A stretch of DNA of 64,000 nt from Streptomyces nigrescens. GTDB taxonomy: Bacteria > Actinomycetota > Actinomycetes > Streptomycetales > Streptomycetaceae. The notes beneath the pieces were generated by a model. The model had not been told where the DNA came from. It was given only the letters and a program-made list of their open reading frames with translations, and did not search any database. Positions within the stretch are counted from its first letter, which is position 1. Each line of letters opens with the position of its first letter. Location of the stretch: assembly GCA_024349765.1 (NCBI GenBank), contig AP026073.1, positions 2,294,001-2,358,000 of the forward strand, read 5' to 3'. This document shows, piece by piece, positions 9,472 to 17,868 of this stretch. Both the position numbers and the translations under genes were made by a program.

Positions 9472-10701
9472 TCAGCCGCCGAACTCCTCCAGGCCCTTGA
9501 GCGCCTGGTCCAGCAGCGCCTTGCGGCCCTCCAGCTCGCGGCCGAGCTTGTCGGCCTTGGCGTCGTTGCCGGCCGCCCGGGCCGCGTCGATCTGCTTCTG
9601 CAGCTTGTCGACGGCGTCCTGGAGCTGGCCGGTCAGCCCCGCGGCGCGGGCCCGCGCCTCAGGGTTCGTCCGCCGCCACTCGGCCTCCTCGGCCTCCTGG
9701 ATGGCGCGCTCGACGGCGTGCATCCGGCCCTCGATCTTGGGGCGGGCGTCCCGCGGGACGTGGCCGATGGCCTCCCACCGCTCGTTGATCGACCGGAACG
9801 CGGCCCGCGCGGCCTTCAGGTCCGAGACCGGGAGCAGCTTCTCGGCCTCGACGGCCAGCTCCTCCTTGCGGGTCAGGTTCTCCCGCTGCTCGGCGTCGCG
9901 CTCCGCGAAGACCTCACCGCGGGCCTGGAAGAAGACGTCCTGGGCGCCGCGGAAGCGGTTCCACAGGTCGTCCTCGTGCTCGCGCTGGGCCCGGCCGGCG
10001 GCCTTCCAGTCCTGCATCAGCTCGCGGTAACGGGCGGCCGTCGCCCCCCAGTCCGTCGAGTTGGACAGCGACTCGGCCTCGGCGACCAGCTTCTCCTTGG
10101 CCTTGCGGGACTCCTCGCGCTGCGCGTCCAGCGACGCGAAGTGCGCCTTGCGCCGCTTGGAGAACGCCGAGCGGGCGTGCGAGAAGCGGTGCCACAGCTC
10201 GTCGTCCGCCTTGCGGTCCAGCCGCGGCAGGCCCTTCCAGATGTCGACCAGCGCCCGCAGCCGCTCGCCGGCCGCCCGCCACTGCTCGCTGGCCGCCAGC
10301 TCCTCGGCCTCGGCTACCAGCTTCTCCTTGGCCTGCCGGGCCTCGTCGCTCTGCCGCGCCTTCTGGGCCTTGCGCTCCTCACGGCGGGACTCGACGACCT
10401 CCACCAGCTTGTCCAGCCGCTTCCGGAGCGCGTCCAGATCGCCCACCGCGTGGTGCTCGTCGACCTGCTGGCGCAGATGGTCGATCGCGGTCGTCGCGTC
10501 CTTGGCCGACAGGTCGGTGGTCCGGACCCGGCGTTCGAGGAGGTCGATCTCGACGACCAGGCCGTCATACTTGCGCTCGAAGTAGGCAAGGGCCTCCTCG
10601 GGGCTGCCCGCCTGCCACGATCCGACGACCTGCTCGCCGTCGGCGGTACGCACGTACACGGTCCCCGTCTCATCGACGCGGCCCCACGGGTCGCTGCTCA
10701 C
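9472..10701 (-). CDS. DUF349 domain-containing protein
   Basis: 409 aa of largely charged, helical, coiled-coil-like sequence made of repeated DUF349 units (for example LRALVDIWKGLPRLDRKADDELW and YRELMQDWKAAGRAQREHEDDLW). It starts MSSDPWGRVDETGTVYVRT. The GTG at 10701 has GGAGGAGG a few bases upstream; the open frame extends further 5' but without family resemblance. The function of DUF349 proteins is not settled. The gene is convergent with relA and shares a terminator with it. I do not assign a role. Confidence 0.85.
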   Translation of the reverse strand: MSSDPWGRVDETGTVYVRTADGEQVVGSWQAGSPEEALAYFERKYDGLVVEIDLLERRVRTTDLSAKDATTAIDHLRQQVDEHHAVGDLDALRKRLDKLVEVVESRREERKAQKARQSDEARQAKEKLVAEAEELAASEQWRAAGERLRALVDIWKGLPRLDRKADDELWHRFSHARSAFSKRRKAHFASLDAQREESRKAKEKLVAEAESLSNSTDWGATAARYRELMQDWKAAGRAQREHEDDLWNRFRGAQDVFFQARGEVFAERDAEQRENLTRKEELAVEAEKLLPVSDLKAARAAFRSINERWEAIGHVPRDARPKIEGRMHAVERAIQEAEEAEWRRTNPEARARAAGLTGQLQDAVDKLQKQIDAARAAGNDAKADKLGRELEGRKALLDQALKGLEEFGG

Positions 10702-10915
10702 AGCGCCTCCTCCACATGATGCCGACGCGGGCGTGCGGCCCCCCGGCATCGTCCACAGTTTCTGTCCGGCAGGGCCGCGCCCTGGCCGTCCGACGGGTGG
10801 TTTTGCGGGTGAGGGTGGAAGCCGTCGGACCAGGCACCCTACCCACACGCCAATCTAGGCGACCGGCGGTCGGCTGTCCGCATCCAGCACGACCGAAATT
10901 CCGCCCGGCGGCCGG

Positions 10916-11743
10916 TCAGGACTTCGTGACGGTCGCCCGGTCGATGGCGACGGTGGCGTGCGGGGCGGTGTTGCCGGTCTGCGGGTCGGGGGCCGTCGCC
11001 CCGGCGGCGGCGATCTTGCGCAGGACGTCCATACCGCCGGTGATGGTGCCGAACGGGGTGTAGTTGGCGGGCAGCTTGCTGTCCTGGAAGACGAGGAAGA
11101 ACTGGCTGCCGCCGGAGTTGCGGGTCTTGGGGTTCTTGCCGTCGTAGCTGTTGGCCATCGCGACCGTGCCCGCCGGATAGACGCCGCCCTTGAGCCGCGG
11201 ATCCTTGAGGTTCTCGTCCGGGATCGTGTAGCCGGGGGAGCCGCTGCCGGTGGCCGTCGGGTCGCCGCACTGCAGGACGTGGATGCCCTGGTCCACGAGG
11301 CGGTGGCACCTGCTGTGGTCGAAGAACCCCTGCTGGGCCAGGAACGCGAAGGAGTTGACGGTGTGCGGTGCCTTGCCGGCGTCCAGCTTCAGGCCGATCG
11401 TGCCGCAGGTCGTCGCCAGCTTCACGGCGTAGGAGGCCGAGGTGTCGATCGACATCTTCGGTTCCTTCTTCCAGGTCCGCTGCGACGGCGCGCCCTTCGC
11501 GGGCGTGCGGCAGGGGTCGTCCGGCCGGTGGCTGCCTGCGGCCTGGTCGGACGTCCGGTCGTCGCCGCCGATCAGCGCGGTGGAGGCGTAGACGGCCCCG
11601 CCGGCCGCCAGGGCGACGGCCACCGCGCCGGCGATGACGGCATTGCGGCGCCTGGCCTTGCGCTGGGCGACGGTCCGCCGCTGCTGCTGGCGCGCGTACT
11701 TCTCCCGGGCGAGCTGCCGCCGCCGCTGATCCTTGCTGACCAC
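10916..11743 (-). CDS. Membrane-anchored cyclophilin-type peptidyl-prolyl cis-trans isomerase
   Basis: 275 aa. The strongly basic N-terminus MVSKDQRRRQLAREK is followed by one membrane helix (about 34-56) and an extracytoplasmic cyclophilin domain. The domain is recognisable from KLATTCGTIGLKL, VNSFAFLAQQGFFDHSRCHRLV, GSGSPGYTIPDE, GGSQFFLVFQD and YTPFGTITGG. Some catalytic positions differ from canonical CypA (no intact FHRxI), as in other actinobacterial members. The GTG at 11743 has AAGGAG about 8-10 bases upstream. It probably acts on exported proteins. It diverges from the MBL-fold gene. Confidence 0.88.
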   Translation of the reverse strand: MVSKDQRRRQLAREKYARQQQRRTVAQRKARRRNAVIAGAVAVALAAGGAVYASTALIGGDDRTSDQAAGSHRPDDPCRTPAKGAPSQRTWKKEPKMSIDTSASYAVKLATTCGTIGLKLDAGKAPHTVNSFAFLAQQGFFDHSRCHRLVDQGIHVLQCGDPTATGSGSPGYTIPDENLKDPRLKGGVYPAGTVAMANSYDGKNPKTRNSGGSQFFLVFQDSKLPANYTPFGTITGGMDVLRKIAAAGATAPDPQTGNTAPHATVAIDRATVTKS

Positions 11744-11903
11744 CGACTCGTCTCCTTGTCCGATCACCGATCGCTGAGGTGCGCCGTCGCCGTACCGTAT
11801 ACGGGTTCGCCCTGCCGGGAGTCCCGCCGGTAGGCTCTGGAGCTGCCGAGATGTCCGGGAGCGGCCCCGCGGCCGCCCGCCACACCGATCCTTAAGGACG
11901 AAC

Positions 11904-12617
11904 GTGCTGATTGCCGGGTTCCCCGCCGGGGCCTGGGGCACCAACTGCTACTTGGTCGCCCCCGCCGCAGGCGAGGAGTGCGTCATCATCGACCCGGGCC
12001 ACCAGGCCGCCCAGGGAGTCGAGGACGCGGTCAGGAAGCATCGGCTCAAGCCCGTCGCGGTCGTCCTCACCCACGGCCACATCGACCACGTCGCGTCGGT
12101 CGTCCCCGTGTGCGGCGCGCACGACGTCCCGGCCTGGATCCACCCCGAGGACCGCTACATGATGACCGACCCGGAGAAGGCCCTGGGCCTCTCCGTCGGC
12201 CAGCAGCTCATGGGCGACCTCACCGTGGGGGAGCCCGACGACGTCAAGGAGCTGAGCGACGGTGCCGTCCTTGAACTCGCCGGAATAGAGTTCTCGGTCG
12301 CGCACGCACCGGGCCATACCAAGGGGTCGGTGACGTTCAGGATGCCCGAGCAGGCCGACATTCCCTCGGTCTTCTTCTCGGGCGACCTGCTGTTCGCCGG
12401 CTCCATCGGACGCACCGATCTGCCGGGCGGCGACCACGCCGAGATCCTCGAGTCGCTGGCCCGTGTGTGCCTGCCGCTGGAGGACTCCACCGTCGTCCTG
12501 TCCGGCCACGGCCCCCAGACCACCATCGGCCGCGAGCGCGCCACCAACCCCTTCTTGCGGGAAGTGGCCGCCGGCCTCGGAGACGGCTTCAGCGCCGCTC
12601 CACGACGAGGAATGTGA
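11904..12617 (+). CDS. MBL-fold metallo-hydrolase (glyoxalase II-like)
   Basis: 237 aa. The metal-binding HGHIDH is at 57-62 (preceded by VVLT), with later ligands in [22 protein letters not shown] and [13 protein letters not shown]. This arrangement matches the YcbL/glyoxalase II-like group of thioester hydrolases. GTG start at 11904 with AAGGACG upstream. It is 11 bases upstream of hisS, probably in one transcript. The substrate is unknown; hydroxyacylglutathione is unlikely as actinobacteria use mycothiol, so a mycothiol thioester is possible by inference. Confidence 0.85.
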   Translation: MLIAGFPAGAWGTNCYLVAPAAGEECVIIDPGHQAAQGVEDAVRKHRLKPVAVVLTHGHIDHVASVVPVCGAHDVPAWIHPEDRYMMTDPEKALGLSVGQQLMGDLTVGEPDDVKELSDGAVLELAGIEFSVAHAPGHTKGSVTFRMPEQADIPSVFFSGDLLFAGSIGRTDLPGGDHAEILESLARVCLPLEDSTVVLSGHGPQTTIGRERATNPFLREVAAGLGDGFSAAPRRGM

Positions 12618-12628
12618 CGAGAGCTTCC

Positions 12629-13891
12629 GTGAGCACCTTTCAGGCCCCCAAGGGCACCTACGACCTGCTGCCGCCGGATTCCGCCACCTATCTGGCGGTC
12701 CGCGAGGCCATCTCCGGCCCGCTGAAGAACTCCGGCTACGGCTACATCGAGACGCCCGGTTTCGAGAACGTCGAGCTGTTCGCGCGCGGCGTCGGTGAGT
12801 CCACCGACATCGTGACCAAGGAGATGTACGCCTTCGAGACCAAGGGCGGCGACCAGCTCGCGCTGCGCCCCGAGGGCACCGCGTCCGTGCTGCGCGCCGC
12901 ACTGGAGGCCAACCTCCACAAGGCCGGCAACCTCCCGGTCAAGCTGTGGTACTCCGGCTCGTACTACCGCTACGAGCGTCCGCAGAAGGGCCGTTACCGC
13001 CACTTCTCCCAGGTCGGTGCCGAGGCGATCGGTGCCGAGGACCCGGCGCTGGACGCCGAGCTGATCATCCTGGCCGACCAGGCGTACCGCTCGCTGGGCC
13101 TGCGCGACTTCCGCATCCTGCTCAACTCGCTGGGCGACAAGGAGTGCCGCCCCGTCTACCGCGCCGCGCTGCAGGACTTCCTGCGCGGCCTGGACCTGGA
13201 CGAGGACACCCGGCGCCGGGTCGACATCAACCCGCTGCGGGTCCTGGACGACAAGCGGGACGCGGTCCAGAAGCAGCTGGCCGGGGCGCCGATGCTGCGC
13301 GACTACCTCTGCGAGGCCTGCAAGGCGTACCACGAGCAGGTGCGCGAGCTGCTGACCGCGGCGGGCGTGGCCTTCGAGGACGACGAGAAGCTGGTGCGCG
13401 GCCTGGACTACTACACCCGCACCACCTTCGAGTTCGTCCACGACGGCCTCGGCTCGCAGTCCGCGGTGGGCGGCGGCGGCCGGTACGACGGCCTGTCGGA
13501 GATGATCGGCGGCCCGGCGCTGCCGTCCGTCGGCTGGGCGCTGGGCGTGGACCGCACGGTGCTGGCCCTGGAGGCGGAGGGCATCACGCTCGACATCCCG
13601 GCCGCCACCGCCGTCTACGCCGTCCCGCTGGGCGACGAGGCCCGCCGGGTGCTGTTCGGCGCGGTCACCGAGCTGCGCCGGGCCGGCGTCGCCACCGACT
13701 TCGCGTACGGCGGCAAGGGCCTGAAGAACGCCATGAAGTCCGCCAACCGCTCGGGTGCGCGGCTGGCGCTGGTCGCCGGCGAGCGCGATCTGGCCGAGGG
13801 CGTCGTCCAGCTGAAGGACCTGGAGAGCGGCGAGCAGACGCCGGTCGCGGTGGACGCCGTGACCGAGGAGGTCCGGCGCCGGCTGGGCTGA
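12629..13891 (+). CDS. hisS: Histidyl-tRNA synthetase
   Basis: Charges tRNA-His. 420 aa. The class II motif 1 region begins [13 protein letters not shown]; motif 2 is near [20 protein letters not shown]; the histidine-specific [15 protein letters not shown] is present; the motif 3 region is [11 protein letters not shown]. The C-terminal anticodon-binding domain ends TEEVRRRLG. The GTG at 12629 gives the usual N-terminus, but its Shine-Dalgarno is weak (GACGAGAG). A strong terminator follows. Confidence 0.97.
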   Translation: MSTFQAPKGTYDLLPPDSATYLAVREAISGPLKNSGYGYIETPGFENVELFARGVGESTDIVTKEMYAFETKGGDQLALRPEGTASVLRAALEANLHKAGNLPVKLWYSGSYYRYERPQKGRYRHFSQVGAEAIGAEDPALDAELIILADQAYRSLGLRDFRILLNSLGDKECRPVYRAALQDFLRGLDLDEDTRRRVDINPLRVLDDKRDAVQKQLAGAPMLRDYLCEACKAYHEQVRELLTAAGVAFEDDEKLVRGLDYYTRTTFEFVHDGLGSQSAVGGGGRYDGLSEMIGGPALPSVGWALGVDRTVLALEAEGITLDIPAATAVYAVPLGDEARRVLFGAVTELRRAGVATDFAYGGKGLKNAMKSANRSGARLALVAGERDLAEGVVQLKDLESGEQTPVAVDAVTEEVRRRLG

Positions 13892-13913
13892 GGCACGGCC
13901 GGACACGGCGGAA

Positions 13914-13951
13914 CGAGGGGCCCGGACGGCGGTGACCGTCCGGGCCCCTCG
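13914..13951 (+). terminator. Terminator after hisS
   Basis: CGAGGGGCCCGGACGG and CCGTCCGGGCCCCTCG form a perfect 16 base-pair stem around CGGTGA, 23 bases after the hisS stop. Confidence 0.8.
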
Positions 13952-14097
13952 CGTCAACGCCCGTCCCCGGGGGTTCACCGGCTTTATGCACAGCGAACGG
14001 CCCGTTGTGGTGGGGTTGGGGCACAATGAGGGGCGCGGCCGCGGGCCCGCCTGCCGCAGCCCCAGCCCCATTCCCCAGGCATCGACGGAACGGCGAT

Positions 14098-14739
14098 ATG
14101 ACGACGACAGCGGTTGACGACGTGTCCATCGACGACGATCACGCGGGCGGCGCGCGCACCCTCGGCGCGGGCCGCGGCCTCGGACTGCTGCTGGTGATCA
14201 CCGGCGCGCTGGGCATCCTGGCCGCCTGGGTCATCACCCTGGACAAGTTCGAGCTGCTGAAGGACCCGAACTTCAAGCCGGCCTGCAGCCTCAACCCGAT
14301 CATCTCCTGCGGCAGCGTCATGCAGAGCAAGCAGGCCGAGGTCTTCGGGTTCCCCAACCCGATGGCCGGGCTCGTCGGCTTCGGCGTGGTCGTGGCGATC
14401 GGCATGGCCGTCCTGGCCGGTGCCCGCTTCCGCCGCTGGTACTGGATCGGTCTGAACATCGGCACCGGGCTCGCCGCGGTCTTCTGCATGTGGCTGATGA
14501 GCCAGTCGCTGTACAGCATCAACGCGCTGTGCCTGTGGTGCACGCTGACCTGGTGCGTGACGATCCTGATGTTCTGGTACACCACCGCGCACAACATCAA
14601 GCACGGCGTCATCCCGGCCCCCGAAGGCGTGCGGAACGCGGTCGCGGAGTTCCACTGGGTCGTACCGGTCCTCTGGTACGGCGTGATCACGCTGCTGATC
14701 CTGACCCGCTGGTGGTCGTTCTGGAGCAGCCTGCTGTAG
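14098..14739 (+). CDS. Vitamin K epoxide reductase (VKOR) family membrane protein
   Basis: 213 aa with about five membrane helices. The VKOR signature is visible: two loop cysteines C63 and C71 ([10 protein letters not shown]) and the redox CLWC pair at 145-148. Bacterial VKORs reoxidise a DsbA-like partner and pass electrons to quinone, so this protein probably supports disulfide formation in exported proteins. The ATG at 14098 (MTTTAVDD) is chosen over upstream in-frame codons because the preceding sequence is not family-like. It has its own terminator and is not obviously in an operon. Confidence 0.9.
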   Translation: MTTTAVDDVSIDDDHAGGARTLGAGRGLGLLLVITGALGILAAWVITLDKFELLKDPNFKPACSLNPIISCGSVMQSKQAEVFGFPNPMAGLVGFGVVVAIGMAVLAGARFRRWYWIGLNIGTGLAAVFCMWLMSQSLYSINALCLWCTLTWCVTILMFWYTTAHNIKHGVIPAPEGVRNAVAEFHWVVPVLWYGVITLLILTRWWSFWSSLL

Positions 14740-14773
14740 GAACCGCCCTCCCGTTCCGCCGGGAGGCCGCCCG

Positions 14774-14806
14774 CGCCCCGGTCCGTCCCCGACGGTCGCC
14801 GGGGCG
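14774..14806 (+). terminator. Terminator after the VKOR gene
   Basis: CGCCCCGG plus CCGTC pair with GACGG plus CCGGGGCG around CCC, then TTGT. It ends 18 bases before the -10-like element of rarA and so separates the two units. Confidence 0.6.
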
Positions 14807-14823
14807 TTGTCAGTGGGGTGGCA

Positions 14824-14829
14824 TAGGCT
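14824..14829 (+). promoter_or_regulatory. -10 element of rarA, probably leaderless
   Basis: TAGGCT ends 7 bases before the GTG start at 14837, the spacing at which the transcription start would fall on or next to the first codon. No Shine-Dalgarno lies between. No good -35 hexamer is seen at 17-18 bases. Confidence 0.45.
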
Positions 14830-14836
14830 CGTGTGC

Positions 14837-16261
14837 GTGGAGCCCGACCTGTTCACCGCCGCCGCCGAAGACCGCCAGGAGAAGGACCCCGCGGGGTCTC
14901 CGCTCGCCGTGCGGATGCGTCCGCGCACCCTCGACGAGGTCGTGGGTCAGCAGCATCTGCTCAAGCCCGGCTCGCCGTTGCGCAGACTGGTCGGCGAGGA
15001 CGAGAAGAGGAGCGGGCCCGAAGGGCCCTCCGGCCGGGGTGGTGGCGGGCGACGGGCGGGCGGGCCCGCCGGGCCGTCGTCGGTGTTCCTGTGGGGGCCG
15101 CCCGGCATCGGCAAGACGACCCTGGCGTACGTCGTCAGCCAGGCGACGAACAAGCGCTTCGTGGAGCTCTCCGCGATCACCGCCGGCGTCAAGGAGGTCC
15201 GCGCGGTCATCGACGGCGCCCGCCGCGCCTCCGGGGGGTACGGCAAGGAGACGGTGCTCTTCCTCGACGAGATCCACCGCTTCAGCAAGGCCCAGCAGGA
15301 CTCCCTGCTGCCCGCGGTGGAGAACCGCTGGGTCACCCTGATCGCCGCGACGACCGAGAACCCGTACTTCTCGGTGATCTCCCCGCTGCTCTCCCGTTCG
15401 CTGCTGCTGACCCTCGAACCGCTCACGGACGACGATCTGCGCGCGCTGCTGCGGCGGGCGCTGACCGACGCCCGCGGGCTGGCCGGGGCCGTCACGCTCC
15501 CCGAGGACACCGAGGCGCATCTGCTGCGCATCGCGGGCGGCGACGCCCGGCGCGCGCTGACCGCCCTGGAGGCGGGCGCCGGATCCGCGCTGGCCAAGGG
15601 CGAGAAGGAGATCACCCTCCGGACCCTGGAGGAGTCCGTCGACCGCGCCGCGGTGAAGTACGACCGGTCCGGCGATCAGCACTACGACGTCGCCAGCGCC
15701 CTGATCAAGTCGATCCGCGGCTCGGACGTCGATGCCGCGCTGCACTACCTCGCGCGGATGATCGAGGCGGGGGAGGATCCGCGGTTCATCGCCCGGCGGC
15801 TGATGATCTCGGCGAGCGAGGACATCGGCCTGGCCGATCCGACGGCGCTGCAGACCGCGGTCGCCGCCGCCCAGGCCGTGGCGCTGATCGGCTTCCCGGA
15901 GGCCCGGATCACGCTGAGCCAGGCGACCATCGCCCTCGCCCTGGCGCCGAAGTCGAACGCCGCCTATCTGGCCATCGACGCCGCGCTGGCGGACGTCCGG
16001 GCCGGCAAGGCCGGTGCGGTGCCGCTCCATCTGCGCGACAGCCACTACAAGGGCGCCCAGAAGCTCGGCCACGGACACGGCTACCAGTACCCGCACGACC
16101 TGCCCGGCGGTATCGCGGCCCAGCAGTACGCCCCGGACGAGGTGCACGGCAGGCGCTATTACGAGCCCACCCGCCATGGCGCCGAGGCCCGCTACGCCGA
16201 TGTGGCGGACCGGGTCCGGTCCCGTCTGCGCGGCGCCTCGGGGGAGGCCTCCGCCGAGTAG
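14837..16261 (+). CDS. rarA: Replication-associated recombination ATPase RarA (MgsA)
   Basis: 474 aa AAA+ clamp-loader-like ATPase acting at stalled replication forks. [16 protein letters not shown] is the family N-terminal signature. Walker A is GPPGIGKTT (about 87-95), Walker B is [10 protein letters not shown], and sensor 1 is ATTENPYF. The C-terminal tetramerisation part has [15 protein letters not shown] and [13 protein letters not shown] Gly/Arg-rich low-complexity insert (about 57-80) separates the N-terminus from Walker A. The GTG at 14837 gives [12 protein letters not shown], matching relatives, and is probably translated from a leaderless message. Confidence 0.95.
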   Translation: MEPDLFTAAAEDRQEKDPAGSPLAVRMRPRTLDEVVGQQHLLKPGSPLRRLVGEDEKRSGPEGPSGRGGGGRRAGGPAGPSSVFLWGPPGIGKTTLAYVVSQATNKRFVELSAITAGVKEVRAVIDGARRASGGYGKETVLFLDEIHRFSKAQQDSLLPAVENRWVTLIAATTENPYFSVISPLLSRSLLLTLEPLTDDDLRALLRRALTDARGLAGAVTLPEDTEAHLLRIAGGDARRALTALEAGAGSALAKGEKEITLRTLEESVDRAAVKYDRSGDQHYDVASALIKSIRGSDVDAALHYLARMIEAGEDPRFIARRLMISASEDIGLADPTALQTAVAAAQAVALIGFPEARITLSQATIALALAPKSNAAYLAIDAALADVRAGKAGAVPLHLRDSHYKGAQKLGHGHGYQYPHDLPGGIAAQQYAPDEVHGRRYYEPTRHGAEARYADVADRVRSRLRGASGEASAE

Positions 16262-16281
16262 GCATCGGCCCGGCAGGCCGT

Positions 16282-16307
16282 CGGCCGCGGTCTAGGGGGC
16301 CGCGGCC
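16282..16307. terminator. Convergent hairpin between rarA and the DUF2470 gene
   Basis: GGCCGCGG (16283-16290) pairs with CCGCGGCC (16300-16307). The loop contains the DUF2470 stop codon. It lies 21 bases after the rarA stop. Confidence 0.45.
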
Positions 16308-17173
16308 TCGAAGAGCGTGTGCATCGCCCGCCGCAGCTCGGCCACGTCCCGTACCGGCTCGGGGAAGTCGAAGCGGGCGTCGAAGGAGCGCTGCCCGCGG
16401 TCGGTGAAGCGGACCCGCAGCCCGAAGCGGTCCAGGGCCACCGGTACGGCCTTCTCGCGCGCCCCGCAGACCCGGCCGCGCTCGCCCAGCAGCGAGCACA
16501 GTCCGCGGACCTGCTCGCCGTGCGCCGCGGCCAGGTGCTGCAGCAGCTCGGCCTCGTGGGCGACCAGCGGATCGGGCGCGGCCGCCGCGAAGTCGTCCGG
16601 CTCGACCGGCCCGGCGCCCCAGAGGTCGTCCACCGCCCCCTCGCCGACCTCCAGGCGCAGCATCATCCAGGCGGTCCGCCCGTACAGCCCCGGTGCCGGA
16701 TCCGGGTGCAGTGCCTCGCCGAGTCCGAGCAGCTCGCCGACCGGGTGCCGCTCGGCGAGCAGCAGCGCGGCCTCGGCGCGCTGACCGTTGCGTACGGGGG
16801 TCAGCCAGCCGGCCAGCCAGGCCCGGCCGCGGATGCGGTGGGGCACCGAGACCGGTGCCACATCCGTGATCTCCATCACGGCGGTCAGGTCGTCGTCCTG
16901 GGCGTGGGCGGCCGCCCGGGCCGCCGCACAGTCCCCGGGAACCAGCAACAGCACGTCCCCGTCGCGCGTCACGGTCCGGCAGACCGGAGCCGTCAGCCCG
17001 GTCTCGTCCGGATCCTCGACTCCGGGGACGCTCAGCGACGCCATACCATGGGATTCGACGAGAGTTCGTACGCGCTCGGCAGCGGTCGGTTGCTGGGCGT
17101 CTTCCACGGGACGCGGCTGACCCGTCCCGGTGCTCTGACCAGCACCGGGCAGGGGGATCCCAGGTCGAAACAT
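16292..17173 (-). CDS. DUF2470 domain-containing protein under an iron box
   Basis: 293 aa. The C-terminal domain (ALDRFGLRVRFTDRGQ, FDFPEPVRDVAELRRAMHTLF) is a recognisable DUF2470. The N-terminal region (about 60-200) has a split-barrel flavin/haem-utilisation flavour (DGDVLLLVPGD, VMEITDVAPVSVPHRIRGRAWLAGWL). Proteins with this pairing are often linked to haem or iron use. The ATG at 17173 has GAGGAG 8 bases upstream; an upstream in-frame codon at 17203 would lie inside the iron box. Fifteen bases upstream is a close match to the DmdR1/IdeR operator, so iron repression is likely. The exact function is not known. Confidence 0.82.
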   Translation of the reverse strand: MFRPGIPLPGAGQSTGTGQPRPVEDAQQPTAAERVRTLVESHGMASLSVPGVEDPDETGLTAPVCRTVTRDGDVLLLVPGDCAAARAAAHAQDDDLTAVMEITDVAPVSVPHRIRGRAWLAGWLTPVRNGQRAEAALLLAERHPVGELLGLGEALHPDPAPGLYGRTAWMMLRLEVGEGAVDDLWGAGPVEPDDFAAAAPDPLVAHEAELLQHLAAAHGEQVRGLCSLLGERGRVCGAREKAVPVALDRFGLRVRFTDRGQRSFDARFDFPEPVRDVAELRRAMHTLFEAAAP

Positions 17174-17188
17174 GCGTTCTCCTCGCGC

Positions 17189-17207
17189 TAAGGTAAGCCT
17201 CACCTAA
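17189..17207. promoter_or_regulatory. Iron box (DmdR1/IdeR-type operator)
   Basis: On the - strand the 19 bases read TTAGGTGAGGCTTACCTTA, matching the published consensus TTAGGTTAGGCTCACCTAA at 16 of 19 positions. It lies 15 bases upstream of the DUF2470 start and 22 bases upstream of the divergent rpsD start. A -10-like TAACTT for rpsD (17205-17210) overlaps its right end. Confidence 0.8.
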
Positions 17208-17229
17208 CTTACATGGAGGAACGTTCCAC

Positions 17230-17841
17230 GTGAACCAGTCGCGTCCCAAGGTCAAGAAGTCGCGCGCGCTCGGCATCGCGCTGACTCCGAAGGCCGTCAA
17301 GTACTTCGAGGCCCGCCCCTACCCGCCCGGCGAGCACGGCCGCGGCCGCAAGCAGAGCAGTGACTACAAGGTCCGCCTGCTGGAGAAGCAGCGTCTGCGC
17401 GCGCAGTACGACATCAGCGAGCGCCAGATGGCGCGCGCCTACGACCGCGCCCGCAAGGCCGAGGGCAAGACGGGCGAGGCCCTGGTGGTCGAGCTGGAGC
17501 GCCGTCTGGACGCGCTCGTTCTGCGGTCGGGCATCGCCCGCACCATCTACCAGGCCCGTCAGATGGTCGTGCACGGCCACATCGCGGTCAACGACCGCAA
17601 GGTCGACAAGCCGTCCTTCCGCGTCCGCCCCGGCGACGTCGTGATGGTCCGCGAGCGCAGCCGCGAGAAGCACCCCTTCCAGGTCGCGCGCGAGGGTGGC
17701 TACGCCCCCGACGGCGAGACCCCGCGCTACCTGGAGGTCAACCTCCCGGCGCTGGCGTTCCGCCTGGACCGGGACCCCAACCGCAAGGAGATCCCGGTGA
17801 TCTGCGACGAGCAGCTCGTCGTCGAGTACTACGCCCGCTAG
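17230..17841 (+). CDS. rpsD: 30S ribosomal protein S4
   Basis: 203 aa primary 16S rRNA-binding protein. [15 protein letters not shown] is followed by the S4 RNA-binding domain ([33 protein letters not shown], split here by function, about 92-125). The N-terminal zinc-binding cysteines of C+ S4 proteins are absent, so this is the zinc-free form. It stands alone rather than in the alpha operon, as is normal in streptomycetes. GTG at 17230 with GGAGGAA about 9 bases upstream. The divergent promoter region contains an iron box. Confidence 0.97.
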   Translation: MNQSRPKVKKSRALGIALTPKAVKYFEARPYPPGEHGRGRKQSSDYKVRLLEKQRLRAQYDISERQMARAYDRARKAEGKTGEALVVELERRLDALVLRSGIARTIYQARQMVVHGHIAVNDRKVDKPSFRVRPGDVVMVRERSREKHPFQVAREGGYAPDGETPRYLEVNLPALAFRLDRDPNRKEIPVICDEQLVVEYYAR

Positions 17842-17868
17842 AGCCACACCGCGCGGCGCAGCACCACC

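Noticed and set aside
9472-10848. Upstream start of the DUF349 protein at 10848
   Set aside because: The extra 49 residues are not family-like and the GTG at 10701 has an excellent ribosome site.
14005-14030. Promoter TTGTGG...CACAAT before the VKOR gene
   Set aside because: The spacing is only about 11 bases, too short for a standard promoter.
17230-17841. Zinc-responsive alternative S4
   Set aside because: The protein lacks the N-terminal cysteines, but this is the normal C- form in streptomycetes, and no Zur box is visible; the nearby operator is an iron box.
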